Positions 55,949 to 64,000 of a stretch of 64,000 nucleotides of DNA are shown one piece after another. The stretch's first letter is position 1. Each line of letters opens with the position of its first letter. The position numbers and the translations under genes were made by a program. Under the pieces are notes generated by a model, which ran no database searches, was not told the origin of the DNA, and saw only the letters and a program-made list of their open reading frames with translations. Source of the DNA: Paenibacillus solanacearum (GTDB taxonomy: Bacteria; Bacillota; Bacilli; Paenibacillales; NBRC-103111); NCBI RefSeq assembly GCF_910593845.1, contig NZ_CAJVAS010000013.1, forward strand, positions 93,114 through 157,113, in the 5' to 3' direction.

Positions 55949-57473
55949 AGGCAGCCGCCTCGGCTTTGTCATTGCAGGCTTATTGATCGGGATACTGGTC
56001 GCCGCAATGGACAATACGATTGTAGCGACCGCGATGGGCACGATCGTCGCCGATCTCGGCGGACTCGACCAGTTCGTATGGGTTACGTCCGCCTATATGG
56101 CGGCCGAGATGGCGGGCATGCCGATCTTCGGCAAACTGTCCGACATGTACGGGCGCAAGCGCTTCTTCGTATTCGGACTGATCGTGTTTTTGCTCGGCTC
56201 GGTGCTGTGCGGAACCGCGCAGAGCATCGTGCAGCTCAGCATCTATCGCGCCATTCAAGGGATCGGCGGCGGGGCGCTGATGCCGATTGCTTTCACCATC
56301 GTATTTGACCTGTTCCCTCCGGAGAAAAGAGGGAAGATGGCCGGCATGTTCGGTGCGGTATTCGGCTTGTCGAGCATATTCGGGCCGCTGCTTGGCGCCT
56401 ATATAACCGACTATACCGATTGGCGATGGGTGTTTTACATCAATTTGCCTTTAGGTTTGCTGTCGCTGGCTTTCGTTACGCTGTGTTACAAAGAAACTCC
56501 GGTCCATGCCAAGCAGAAGATCGATTGGCTTGGCGCCATGACGCTGGTTGGCGCGATATTGTGCTTGATGTTCGGCCTTGAGCTCGGCGGCGGTGAGTTT
56601 GCGTGGGACTCCATACCGATCCTCGGTTTATTCGCAGGCTTTGCGCTGTTGTTCGGCTTGTTTTTGATTGCCGAGAAGGCTGCCGAGGAACCGATCCTCT
56701 CGTACACCATGTTCCGCATTCGCTTGTTCGCCGCAACGAACGTGATCGCCTTGCTATACGGCGCTGCCTTTATCGTGGCTACGGTCTACATTCCGATATA
56801 CGTGCAGGGCGTGCTTGGCGGGACGGCGACCCATTCGGGGCTTGTGCTGCTGCCGATGATGCTCGGCACCGTCGTTTCTTCACAGCTGGGCGGTTTCCTG
56901 GCGGGCTCCGGCAAGCTCAGCTACCGCGGCGTCATGATTTTGTGCTCCCTCATTTTCACCATTGGCATTTTGCTGCTTGGTACCTTGACGGTCGATACGC
57001 CGCGTTATTTGATCACACTGTTCATGATTATTGTAGGGCTCGGCACCGGCGCTTCGTTCTCCGTGCTCGGGATGGCGGGCATACATCACTTCGATATGCG
57101 GCAGCGCGGCTCGGCCAACGCGACCTTGGCTTTTGTACGCTCGCTGGGCATGACGCTTGGCATTACCGTGTTCGGCATCGTCCAGCGCCATTTGTTTGCC
57201 GGCGATCTGGAAGTCGCTATTGGGGAGGCGGGCGGGGCGGGGATGCGCATGAGCGACCCGCGGCAGCTGCTGTCGCCGGAGACCCGGAGCGGGATTCCAG
57301 CCTCAACGCTGGATGCCGTTACCGACGCGCTGTCCGGCTCCATCGCCCATACGTTTTTGTGGGCGCTTGTTCCGGCGGCGCTGACCATCGTGTGCGTGCT
57401 GTGGATGAGCAAGGAAAGGCTGAGCCCGATCCGGACGCAGCAGCCGGCGGAGGATGCCGTATCCGGGGCTTGA
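55929..57473 (+). CDS. DHA2-family MFS drug efflux transporter
   Basis: This 514-residue transporter has 14 predicted helices, as in EmrB/QacA proteins. Motif D1 AAMDNTIVATAMGTI (about residues 24-38), motif A GKLSDMYGRKRFF (about 68-80) and motif C GAVFGLSSIFGPLLGAYI (about 138-155) are clear. It should export drugs or other small molecules by proton antiport. Linkage with a MerR-like regulator is common for efflux genes, whereas coupling to a bactofilin gene is unusual. A terminator follows, shared with mnmA. Confidence 0.9.
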   Translation: MSPSKSEGSRLGFVIAGLLIGILVAAMDNTIVATAMGTIVADLGGLDQFVWVTSAYMAAEMAGMPIFGKLSDMYGRKRFFVFGLIVFLLGSVLCGTAQSIVQLSIYRAIQGIGGGALMPIAFTIVFDLFPPEKRGKMAGMFGAVFGLSSIFGPLLGAYITDYTDWRWVFYINLPLGLLSLAFVTLCYKETPVHAKQKIDWLGAMTLVGAILCLMFGLELGGGEFAWDSIPILGLFAGFALLFGLFLIAEKAAEEPILSYTMFRIRLFAATNVIALLYGAAFIVATVYIPIYVQGVLGGTATHSGLVLLPMMLGTVVSSQLGGFLAGSGKLSYRGVMILCSLIFTIGILLLGTLTVDTPRYLITLFMIIVGLGTGASFSVLGMAGIHHFDMRQRGSANATLAFVRSLGMTLGITVFGIVQRHLFAGDLEVAIGEAGGAGMRMSDPRQLLSPETRSGIPASTLDAVTDALSGSIAHTFLWALVPAALTIVCVLWMSKERLSPIRTQQPAEDAVSGA

Positions 57474-57576
57474 CAGCCGCACGGAAGCTGACCGGGAGCG
57501 TGCATGCGCATCCGCAACCAGTAGCCGATCCGTCCAGGAAGACGGATTGGCTTCGTCCCGGTTCCAGGTTCACGCG

Positions 57577-57623
57577 CAAAAGACGCTTCATTCCGCTTGC
57601 ATAGCGGATCGAAGCGTCTTTTT
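57577..57623. terminator. Bidirectional terminator between the MFS gene and mnmA
   Basis: aaaagacgcttc pairs with gaagcgtctttt, with tccgc/gcgga inside; T runs on both strands. Confidence 0.85.
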
Positions 57624-57687
57624 GGCATCGTTTGCTCTTGCTATGAGGCTAACCGGAGCAGCGAATGGCCCCGGTAAGCTGGAGTCG

Positions 57688-58803
<1,116 letters not shown>

Positions 58804-58838
58804 CTAGCTTGTTTTGTATTATACATCGGTTTGCTGCA

Positions 58839-58866
58839 ATAATAAAATATTTCATCATTATGTCAA
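58839..58866 (-). promoter_or_regulatory. Promoter of mnmA
   Basis: On the minus strand TTGACA, a 16-bp spacer and TATTAT. A second TATAAT at 58823-58818 could be another -10. Confidence 0.7.
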
Positions 58867-58947
58867 GGTTTTTCTCCCACAATACACGGATTTATGATAA
58901 CATAGTAATGATACAAAAATGTATGAAATGTAAACGAGGTGCTTGCA

Positions 58948-59367
58948 TTGAAAATTTCTACCAAAGGTCGCTACGGCCTGACCATCATGATGGAGCTGGC
59001 CACCAGATTCGGCGATGGCCCGACTTCATTGAAAAGCATTGCGGAAAAGCACGGACTGTCCGAGCATTACCTGGAACAGCTGGTTGCTCCGCTGCGCAAT
59101 GCCGGACTGGTCAAAAGCATTCGCGGCGCCTATGGCGGATATATTTTATCCAAAGCGCCTGAGGAGCTTACCGCGGGCGATGTCATCCGCGTTCTGGAAG
59201 GGCCGATCAGCCCCGTCGATTTCACGGAAGAGGACGACCCGGCGAAGCGGGATTTGTGGGTGCGCATTCGCGACAGCATTGCGAATGTACTGGACTCCAC
59301 CACGTTGTCCGACTTGATCAGCTATAAAGACGAAGGCAGCAAAGACAGCTATATGTTCTACATTTAA
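58948..59367 (+). CDS. cymR: Rrf2-family regulator, CymR-like
   Basis: This 139-residue Rrf2 winged-helix protein starts MKISTKGRYGLTIMMELA and has recognition region SLKSIAEKHGLSEHYLEQL (about residues 27-45). It has no cysteines in the region where IscR binds its Fe-S cluster, which favours CymR, the repressor of cysteine synthesis and sulfur uptake genes that works with CysK. TTG 58948 lies after cgaggtg. It is followed after 11 bp by the cysteine desulfurase gene, the same order as cymR-yrvO in Bacillus. Confidence 0.88.
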   Translation: MKISTKGRYGLTIMMELATRFGDGPTSLKSIAEKHGLSEHYLEQLVAPLRNAGLVKSIRGAYGGYILSKAPEELTAGDVIRVLEGPISPVDFTEEDDPAKRDLWVRIRDSIANVLDSTTLSDLISYKDEGSKDSYMFYI

Positions 59368-59378
59368 CGAAACCGATT

Positions 59379-60536
59379 GTGGTGAATGCATTGGATTTTA
59401 TTTATTTGGATCATGCCGCTACGACGCCGGTTCATCCGGACGTCGTCGAAGCGATGCTGCCCTACTTGACGGGTATATACGGAAACGCGTCCAGCACGCA
59501 CCAAGCCGGGCGGGCTGCCCGGCACGCGCTGAACGAAGCGCGCGATCGCATCGCCGCTTTTGTCGGCTGCCGTCCCGCAGAGCTCGTATTTACGGGAAGC
59601 GGCACGGAGAGCGACAATATGGCGCTGCTCGGCGCTGCGGAAGCGGGCCGGTCGCGAGGCAAACATATTGTGACGACGCAGATTGAGCACCATGCGGTGC
59701 TGCATGCTTGCGAGCGGCTCGAACAGCTCGGCTATGAGGTTACGTATTTGCCGGTGGATCGCTGCGGGCAGGTCGCCGCAGCCGATGTAGAAGCGGCCAT
59801 CCGGCCCGATACGAGCCTGATCAGCGTCATGTACGGCAACAATGAGGTCGGCACGCTTCAACCGATCGGGGAGATCGGCAAGCTGGCGCGAAGCAAAGGC
59901 ATCTTGTTTCACGTCGATGCGGTGCAAGCGCTGGCGCATGTTCCGATCGATCTGAGCACGCTGCCGGTCGATCTGATGAGTTTTTCCGCGCATAAGTTGA
60001 ATGGACCCAAAGGGGTCGGCGCTTTATATATAGCGAAGCACGTTCGTTTATCGCCGCTCATGTTCGGCGGCTCCCAGGAACGCAAACGGCGTCCCGGCAC
60101 GGAGAATACGGCAGGTATTGCCGGTTTTGCCAAGGCCGTGCAAATTTTTGAGAGCAACAGGTATGAATCGCAACAAAAGATGGAAAAACTACGTCAGGAA
60201 ATGGTGAATGAGCTGCGAATACGTTTGGGAGAGCACGCGTTTGTCATGAACGGTCATCCCACCGAGCGGCTTCCGCACATATTGAACGTGAGCTTTCCCG
60301 GAATATCCACGGAAACGATGCTGATGAACCTCGATCTGGCAGGGATCGCTGCAGCCAGCGGTTCCGCCTGCACCTCCGGTTCCCTCGAAGTGTCCCACGT
60401 CCTTCAAGCCATGCGGCTGCCTGAGGCAATAACGAATTCTGCCGTACGATTCAGCTTCGGCACGAACAACACCTTGGAGCAAGTAACCGCCGTCGTGCAA
60501 ATCGTTGAAACGATCATGAACCGTTTGCGTAAATAA
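59379..60536 (+). CDS. Cysteine desulfurase (IscS/YrvO-like)
   Basis: This 385-residue PLP enzyme takes sulfur from cysteine as a persulfide. YLDHAATTP marks the N-terminus, the PLP lysine is in SFSAHKLNGPKGVG (about residue 205) and the catalytic cysteine is in SGSACTSGS (about 330). Location between cymR and with mnmA divergent points to tRNA thiolation (YrvO role), though a role in Fe-S synthesis is possible. The start is uncertain: GTG 59379 or 59382, or TTG 59391 with ggtg better spaced. Confidence 0.93.
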   Translation: MVNALDFIYLDHAATTPVHPDVVEAMLPYLTGIYGNASSTHQAGRAARHALNEARDRIAAFVGCRPAELVFTGSGTESDNMALLGAAEAGRSRGKHIVTTQIEHHAVLHACERLEQLGYEVTYLPVDRCGQVAAADVEAAIRPDTSLISVMYGNNEVGTLQPIGEIGKLARSKGILFHVDAVQALAHVPIDLSTLPVDLMSFSAHKLNGPKGVGALYIAKHVRLSPLMFGGSQERKRRPGTENTAGIAGFAKAVQIFESNRYESQQKMEKLRQEMVNELRIRLGEHAFVMNGHPTERLPHILNVSFPGISTETMLMNLDLAGIAAASGSACTSGSLEVSHVLQAMRLPEAITNSAVRFSFGTNNTLEQVTAVVQIVETIMNRLRK

Positions 60537-60615
60537 GGTAAACAAATGTTGATTTACACCCGCGTACGCAGCACACCCATTGGAAATTCATCTTTGAGTC
60601 AGGAGAGAATCTCTT

Positions 60616-61137
60616 TTGAAAAGAGCGCGGTATGTGATCGGGCTGCCGATCCTTTGCGTAGAAACCGGCAAGCATGCGGGCATCGCGAAGGATCTCCTGC
60701 TGAACGCCGAATGGCAGGTAGAGGCAATATTGCTCGAAATCAAGCATTGGTATTCCGATGCGAAATTCATTTCGCTTTCAGATGTCATCGCGATCGGCGA
60801 GGATGCCATCACGATTCCGAATCTGGACGTAGTGAAACCGTTTGTCGAGCAGTTGGAATGGACCGCTTTGCTCAGCGGGGACAACAAAGTGAAGGGAATG
60901 CCGATCATCACGGTGAACGGCCAGCAGCTTGGCGTCATCGAGGATGTTTATTTGGAGCCCAAATGGGGTAAACAGGTAATAGGCTATGAATTGACCGAGG
61001 GATTCATTTCGGATTTGAAGGAAGGGCGCAAGTGGCTTCCGCTCCCGGATTCGGTAAAAATCGGCGAGGACGCCGTTATTGTTCCCGTCGGCGCTTCCGA
61101 AGCGCTGCAGGAAATCTTCGAACCTTTAGAAGAATAG
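60616..61137 (+). CDS. PRC-barrel domain protein (YrrD-like)
   Basis: This 173-residue protein has two PRC-barrel domains (about residues 1-75 and 90-165), each with a G-x-(A/V)-x-D pattern (KHAGIAKDLLLN; QQLGVIEDVYLE). PRC barrels are small protein- or RNA-interaction modules; YrrD of Bacillus lies in this same region but has no known role. TTG 60616 lies 8 bp after aggagag. Confidence 0.78.
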   Translation: MKRARYVIGLPILCVETGKHAGIAKDLLLNAEWQVEAILLEIKHWYSDAKFISLSDVIAIGEDAITIPNLDVVKPFVEQLEWTALLSGDNKVKGMPIITVNGQQLGVIEDVYLEPKWGKQVIGYELTEGFISDLKEGRKWLPLPDSVKIGEDAVIVPVGASEALQEIFEPLEE

Positions 61138-61147
61138 GGTGATCACT

Positions 61148-61345
61148 ATGTTACGTTGTCCAAATTGCAATTCCAAAGATATCGGCAAGATCGGCTCTCA
61201 TCAGTTTTACTGCTGGGGCTGCTTCATCGAACTGACCGTGAATGGCGAGAAAATGTCCGTTTATCAAGTAGAAGAAGACGGCACGCTGAGCTCGCTGGAC
61301 GATTTGTTTTTTGAAGAAGAAATACCGCAAGTGCACGCGAACTAA
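61148..61345 (+). CDS. Small zinc-ribbon protein
   Basis: This 65-residue protein carries two CxxC knuckles (Cys4/Cys7 in CPNC and Cys22/Cys25 in CWGC) and an acidic C-terminal half. The spacing is that of a zinc ribbon. ATG 61148 lies 8 bp after aggg; a GTG at 61139 would sit on that site. It follows the PRC-barrel gene by 10 bp and is probably co-transcribed. No function is known. Confidence 0.75.
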   Translation: MLRCPNCNSKDIGKIGSHQFYCWGCFIELTVNGEKMSVYQVEEDGTLSSLDDLFFEEEIPQVHAN

Positions 61346-61357
61346 CCGGACGGTTCC

Positions 61358-61409
61358 TACACCGTGTCTGCCTTTTCGATGATCGGAATGGCGGGGGCGG
61401 TGTTTTTTT
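61358..61409 (+). terminator. Terminator after the zinc-ribbon gene
   Basis: acaccg..tgcc pairs with ggcg..cggtgt, followed by seven T. It closes the cymR operon. Confidence 0.7.
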
Positions 61410-61543
61410 GCGTTTTCGAATGCTTGTTTTTTCTATTATATATATTCGCTGTCGGGCCGGGCTATGTCCGCGCGGAGCTGGATTAGAAAAATCAACTTGT
61501 ACATATACTGTAAAAAGCGCATTTTCAAGGGGGAGGGCATGCT

Positions 61544-62614
61544 GTGGATCGGTTTACGAAAAACCATTTGTTCATCGGCATGGTTTATACGCTGCTCGGT
61601 TTGATCATCTTGTTTTTGCTGATCCAAATCAGGCCGATGATCTCCTGGGTGTATAACTTTTTGTGCGAAATCCTCACGCCGTTTATCGTCGCTTTGATCA
61701 TCTCGTATGTGCTGAATCCGGTCGTCACGCTGCTCGGGGTGCGTAAAGTGCCGCGTACGGCCGCGGTGCTGCTGATCTACGCCGTGTTTATTACTTCATC
61801 GACCGTCGTGCTGATGAATGTGATTCCGATGCTCGTAAGACAGCTCAGCGAGCTGAACGAGCATATGCCCGATCTGGCGTTCAAGGCGCAGAGCGTTGTC
61901 GACGACTTGAACCGGGTCGAATTTTTGCCTGATAGCATCCGCAATGGAATCAATCAGTCGCTGGCTAAGCTGGAGAACGGAATTTCGCTGGCTGTAGCGG
62001 AATACATACGCGACATCGGCAACACGGTCGATACGCTGTTCTTGATCTTCATCATTCCTTTCGTGGCGTTCTATATGCTCAAAGATTTTCAACTGCTCGA
62101 GAATACGGCGCTTGCCATCGTGCCCAAGACGCGGCGCAAGCAAATCGTCACGATGCTCGTCGATATCGACACGGCGCTCGGCAACTATATCCGGGGGCAG
62201 TTTCTCGTATGCTGCATTGTCGGCGGACTGGCTTATATCGGCTATTGGCTGATCGGCATGCCGTATGCGCTGCTGCTTGCCTGCATCGTAGCCGTGTTCA
62301 ACATCATTCCGTATCTCGGACCCTTTCTCGGAGCGGCGCCGGCTTTGGTCGTAGCGTCGACGCTGTCTTTCAAAATGGTGCTGTTCGTCATCATCGTAAA
62401 TACGGCATGCCAGATTTTAGAGGGGAATGTCATTTCGCCGCAAGTGGTCGGGCGTTCGCTGAAAATGCACCCGCTCATCATCATTTTCGCATTGCTGGTT
62501 GGCGGGGAGCTGGCGGGCATTGTCGGGTTGATACTGGCAGTGCCGTTCTTTGCCGTCATGAAGGTGATACTGCAGCATGTGTTCACGTACTATGTGCATC
62601 GCCGTCCGACATAA
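61544..62614 (+). CDS. AI-2E family transporter (YrrI-like)
   Basis: This 356-residue membrane protein has seven to eight helices in the AI-2E (UPF0118) pattern: VALIISYVLNPVVTLLG near residue 50, IPFVAFYMLKDF near 170, and IPYLGPFLGAAPALVVAS near 250. The family includes TqsA and Na+/H+ antiporters, so the substrate is open. GTG 61544 follows gggaggg; an ATG at 61539 is in another frame. YrrI is also found in this neighbourhood in Bacillus, where alaS follows; here alaS is absent. Confidence 0.87.
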   Translation: MDRFTKNHLFIGMVYTLLGLIILFLLIQIRPMISWVYNFLCEILTPFIVALIISYVLNPVVTLLGVRKVPRTAAVLLIYAVFITSSTVVLMNVIPMLVRQLSELNEHMPDLAFKAQSVVDDLNRVEFLPDSIRNGINQSLAKLENGISLAVAEYIRDIGNTVDTLFLIFIIPFVAFYMLKDFQLLENTALAIVPKTRRKQIVTMLVDIDTALGNYIRGQFLVCCIVGGLAYIGYWLIGMPYALLLACIVAVFNIIPYLGPFLGAAPALVVASTLSFKMVLFVIIVNTACQILEGNVISPQVVGRSLKMHPLIIIFALLVGGELAGIVGLILAVPFFAVMKVILQHVFTYYVHRRPT

Positions 62615-62748
62615 TGCGGAGAGGAGAAGGATTCAGATCTGTTTAAATCGACTTTTCCGCATATGCGCGTATCCGTCTCGATTGCAAAAGGATATGGATA
62701 TGTGAGATATTGGATGTAGGATAGTCATTTAATGAAGGAGGAGTACTC

Positions 62749-63033
62749 TTGCTGCACTATGAATACGATCAAGAGCTCCTGTCGCTTGAAGAAAAGCTGG
62801 ACGGGCAGGATATGGAGTTTTGCCTGCGGGTAAAGCGTCCGGATGCTGAAGTGGAGAAGGCGGTCAAGAAGATCAGGGATCACTTTAATGACAACGACGT
62901 GATAACGGACGTATTGTTTTACACGCATCATGGCGAAGAATATCAGTGGATCGTTCGGCATGATTACTATGTCGAGTTCGTCTTATGCTTATTTAAGCAC
63001 CGGCTGCTTACGGCGATTCAATGGAGCGAGTAA
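62749..63033 (+). CDS. Hypothetical 94-residue protein
   Basis: I do not recognise this soluble alpha/beta-looking protein (MLHYEYDQELLSLEEKLDGQ start, then VKKIRDHFNDNDVITDVLFY and a C-terminal YVEFVLCLFKHRLLTAIQW). TTG 62749 lies 6 bp after aaggagga, a strong site. It is the last gene before the rRNA operon. A GC-rich hairpin follows the stop. Confidence 0.7.
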   Translation: MLHYEYDQELLSLEEKLDGQDMEFCLRVKRPDAEVEKAVKKIRDHFNDNDVITDVLFYTHHGEEYQWIVRHDYYVEFVLCLFKHRLLTAIQWSE

Positions 63034-63056
63034 CCGCGAGCGCGCGGCGTTCTTTT
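63034..63056 (+). terminator. Short hairpin after the 94-residue protein gene
   Basis: ccgcg/cgcgg stem followed by gcgttctttta; a modest terminator. Confidence 0.45.
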
Positions 63057-63057
63057 A

Positions 63058-63085
63058 ATGGAAAACATTATATGGAAAACATTAT
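63058..63085. repeat. Abutting 14-bp direct repeat, AT-rich
   Basis: atggaaaacattat occurs twice in a row just upstream of the first rRNA promoter (P1). It could act like an UP element or bind a regulator. Confidence 0.75.
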
Positions 63086-63087
63086 AC

Positions 63088-63117
63088 TTGCTTTGCATCA
63101 TTCAAATGTGATACATT
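63088..63117 (+). promoter_or_regulatory. rRNA promoter P1
   Basis: TTGCTT, an 18-bp spacer and TACATT. The downstream sequence (gttagtccgg) resembles that after the other copies, so it is a diverged member of the series. Confidence 0.6.
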
Positions 63118-63221
63118 GTTAGTCCGGTCGTTCACTAGGACATGCCGGGACACTTGTACGAAGACGATGTGTAAGCTCTGATCTTGCTAGGTTGACTTCA
63201 AGAATGGAAGACAGGTTGCGC

Positions 63222-63250
63222 TTGCGGAAAAGTGACTCATGTGTTATGTT
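63222..63250 (+). promoter_or_regulatory. rRNA promoter P2
   Basis: TTGCGG, a 17-bp spacer and TATGTT, inside repeat unit 1. Confidence 0.75.
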
Positions 63251-63354
63251 GTGTTTCGGCGATCTGGAAGGATTGGCGGAAAGCTTTTGAACAATGACGA
63301 TTTGTAAGTTCTGATCTTGCTAGGTTGACTTCAAGAATGGAAGACAGGTTGTGC

Positions 63355-63383
63355 TTGCGCGAAAGTAACAAATGTGTTATGTT
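63355..63383 (+). promoter_or_regulatory. rRNA promoter P3
   Basis: TTGCGC, a 17-bp spacer and TATGTT, inside repeat unit 2. Confidence 0.75.
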
Positions 63384-63451
63384 GTGACTCGGCTGTCCGG
63401 AAGGACTCTGATCTTGTTAGGTTAACTTCAAGAATGGAAGACAGGTTGCGC

Positions 63452-63480
63452 TTGCGTGAGAGAAACAAATGTGTTATGTT
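63452..63480 (+). promoter_or_regulatory. rRNA promoter P4
   Basis: TTGCGT, a 17-bp spacer and TATGTT, inside repeat unit 3. Confidence 0.75.
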
Positions 63481-63581
63481 GTGACTCGGCTGTCCGGAAG
63501 GATAAGCGAGGACTTGAACGAAGACGATGTGTAAGCTCTGATCTTGCTAGTTTAACTTCAAGAATGGAAGACAGATTGTAC

Positions 63582-63610
63582 TTGCGTGAGAGAAACAAAT
63601 GTGATATGTT
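63582..63610 (+). promoter_or_regulatory. rRNA promoter P5
   Basis: TTGCGT, a 17-bp spacer and TATGTT, inside repeat unit 4. Confidence 0.75.
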
Positions 63611-63672
63611 GTGATCCGGCTGGTCGAGAAGATGATGCCGAAACTTGCGAAACAAAAGAACGAAAAAAATGC

Positions 63673-63701
63673 TTGCTTTTTAAAAGCGAGTGTGGTAAAT
63701 T
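63673..63701 (+). promoter_or_regulatory. rRNA promoter P6 (closest to 16S)
   Basis: TTGCTT, a 17-bp spacer and TAAATT, about 205 bp before the 16S gene. It is outside the repeats and overlaps a small gcttgctttt/aaaagcgagt hairpin, so it is less certain. Confidence 0.5.
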
Positions 63702-63906
63702 TCGATCTTGTCGCTGCTAACAGCGGCTGATGCAAACGATCACGAATTGCCCTTTGAAAACTGAACAACGAGTGAGTGAAATAGAGAATGCAAATTCTCG
63801 CTAGCAGTAAATTTTGAGCTCAATCAGCTTACATTATAGCGAACATAATCTTCGGATTATGCGAGCAATTTGTATCCAATTCGGTCTTCGGTCCGAAAAA
63901 GATACC
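63702..63906 (+). ncRNA. 16S rRNA precursor leader
   Basis: This is the 5' leader of the rRNA transcript. ccctttgaaaactgaacaacgagtga near 63751-63776 is a typical Firmicutes rRNA spacer/leader element with antitermination character. Hairpins follow: cataatc-ttcg-gattatg (63844-63861) and ttcgg..ccgaa (63880-63897), the latter near the mature 16S 5' end and probably part of the RNase III processing stem. Confidence 0.65.
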
Positions 63907-64000
63907 TTAATGGAGAGTTTGATCCTGGCTCAGGACGAACGCTGGCGGCGTGCCTAATACATGCAAGTCGAGCGGACCCTTCGGGGTTAGCGGCGGACGG
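63907..64000 (+). rRNA. rrs: 16S ribosomal RNA, 5' end only
   Basis: The universal agagtttgatcctggctcag begins at 63914, which by E. coli numbering puts position 1 at about 63907. It continues gacgaacgctggcggcgtgc and the V1 region with a short loop (gagcggacccttcggggtta). The gene runs off the right edge. The sequence is Firmicutes-like and suits Paenibacillaceae. Confidence 0.97.

Larger units (their letters stand above)
63180..63640 (+). repeat. Four tandem promoter-bearing repeats upstream of 16S rRNA
   Basis: Units begin with gatcttg(c/t)tag at 63180, 63313, 63410 and 63540 (spacing 133, 97, 130). Each continues acttcaagaatggaagaca, then TTGCG(G/C/T), aaatgtg and TATGTT, ending with cggc(t/g). 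Unit 2 is shorter because it lacks the block gacttgaacgaagacgatgtg that separates other units. Confidence 0.9.

Noticed and set aside
56603..57604. 333-codon plus-strand frame inside the MFS gene in another frame
   Set aside because: Lies almost wholly within the transporter gene; product is Arg/His-rich as expected from frame shift translation.
63180..63640. Tandem repeats considered as a CRISPR array
   Set aside because: Units are 97-133 bp with conservation over nearly the whole unit, no short identical repeats with unique spacers and no cas genes; each unit carries promoter hexamers.

Overview
The window is a contiguous stretch of chromosome from a spore-forming, moderately GC-rich Gram-positive bacterium, most likely Paenibacillus or a close relative in the Paenibacillaceae. 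The evidence is the conserved gene order (mreCD-minCD-rodA-spoIVFAB-rng-rplU-prp-rpmA-spo0B-obg, then ruvCAB-spoIID-queA-tgt-yajC, secD-secF, recJ-apt-relA-dtd, hisS-aspS, rarA, cymR-cysteine desulfurase-mnmA), the many sporulation genes (spoIVFA, spoIVFB, spo0B, safA, bofC, spoIID-like, spoVB, cotH), the strong AAGGAGG-type ribosome binding sites and the start of a Firmicutes-type 16S rRNA gene at the right edge. Most of it is core housekeeping DNA. No prophage, insertion sequence or CRISPR array is visible.

Layout. 1-5.6 kb: cell shape and division (mreC end, mreD, minC, minD, rodA) and the sigma-K-activating pair spoIVFA/spoIVFB behind a good sigma-E promoter. 5.6-10.4 kb: RNase G, an L21-type leader, the ribosomal protein operon rplU-prp-rpmA, spo0B and obg. 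10.4-12.9 kb: an accessory gap with an AT-rich patch, a degenerate tandem repeat field, an ABC ATPase and a Nudix hydrolase. 12.9-17.2 kb: threonine/phenylalanine genes (pheB-hom-thrC remnant-thrB-pheA-ilvE remnant). 17.2-31 kb: safA, lepB, bofC, ruvCAB, a large SpoIID-like protein, queA-tgt-yajC, small membrane proteins and spoVB. 31-38 kb: comN-like regulator, split secD/secF, a CDF transporter, recJ, apt. 38-42.9 kb: a basic repeat protein next to cotH, inserted between apt and relA, then dtd and a small gene. 43-52.6 kb: hemZ, a membrane-anchored flavoprotein, a T-box leader with hisS-aspS, tcdA-like, rarA. 52.6-57.6 kb: a CNNM/HlyC protein and a yhbD-bactofilin-MFS operon with a dyad operator. 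57.6-63 kb: mnmA divergent from cymR-cysteine desulfurase-yrrD-like and three further genes. 63-64 kb: a ribosomal RNA promoter region built from tandem promoter-bearing repeats, then the 16S rRNA start.

How genes work together. SpoIVFA/SpoIVFB, BofC, SpoIID-like, SpoVB, SafA and CotH cover stages of engulfment, sigma-K checkpoint control, cortex precursor flipping and coat assembly. Prp is next to the L27 gene whose N-terminal extension it is expected to remove. CymR, the cysteine desulfurase and MnmA form a sulfur/thiouridine module. QueA and Tgt make queuosine, and YajC and SecD/SecF are accessory parts of the Sec translocase.

Most notable observations: five near-regular promoters plus a sixth likely one in front of the rRNA operon, four of them inside tandem repeats; a decayed threonine synthase and a decayed branched-chain aminotransferase in one amino-acid cluster; a T-x-G repeat basic protein beside a CotH kinase (a possible new coat substrate); a perfect dyad between the -35 and -10 of the yhbD operon; a ~40-bp degenerate repeat field; and a duplicated segment in the L21 leader. 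I saw no unmistakably new multi-gene defence or biosynthetic system; the CotH pair and the yhbD-bactofilin-MFS operon are the closest candidates.
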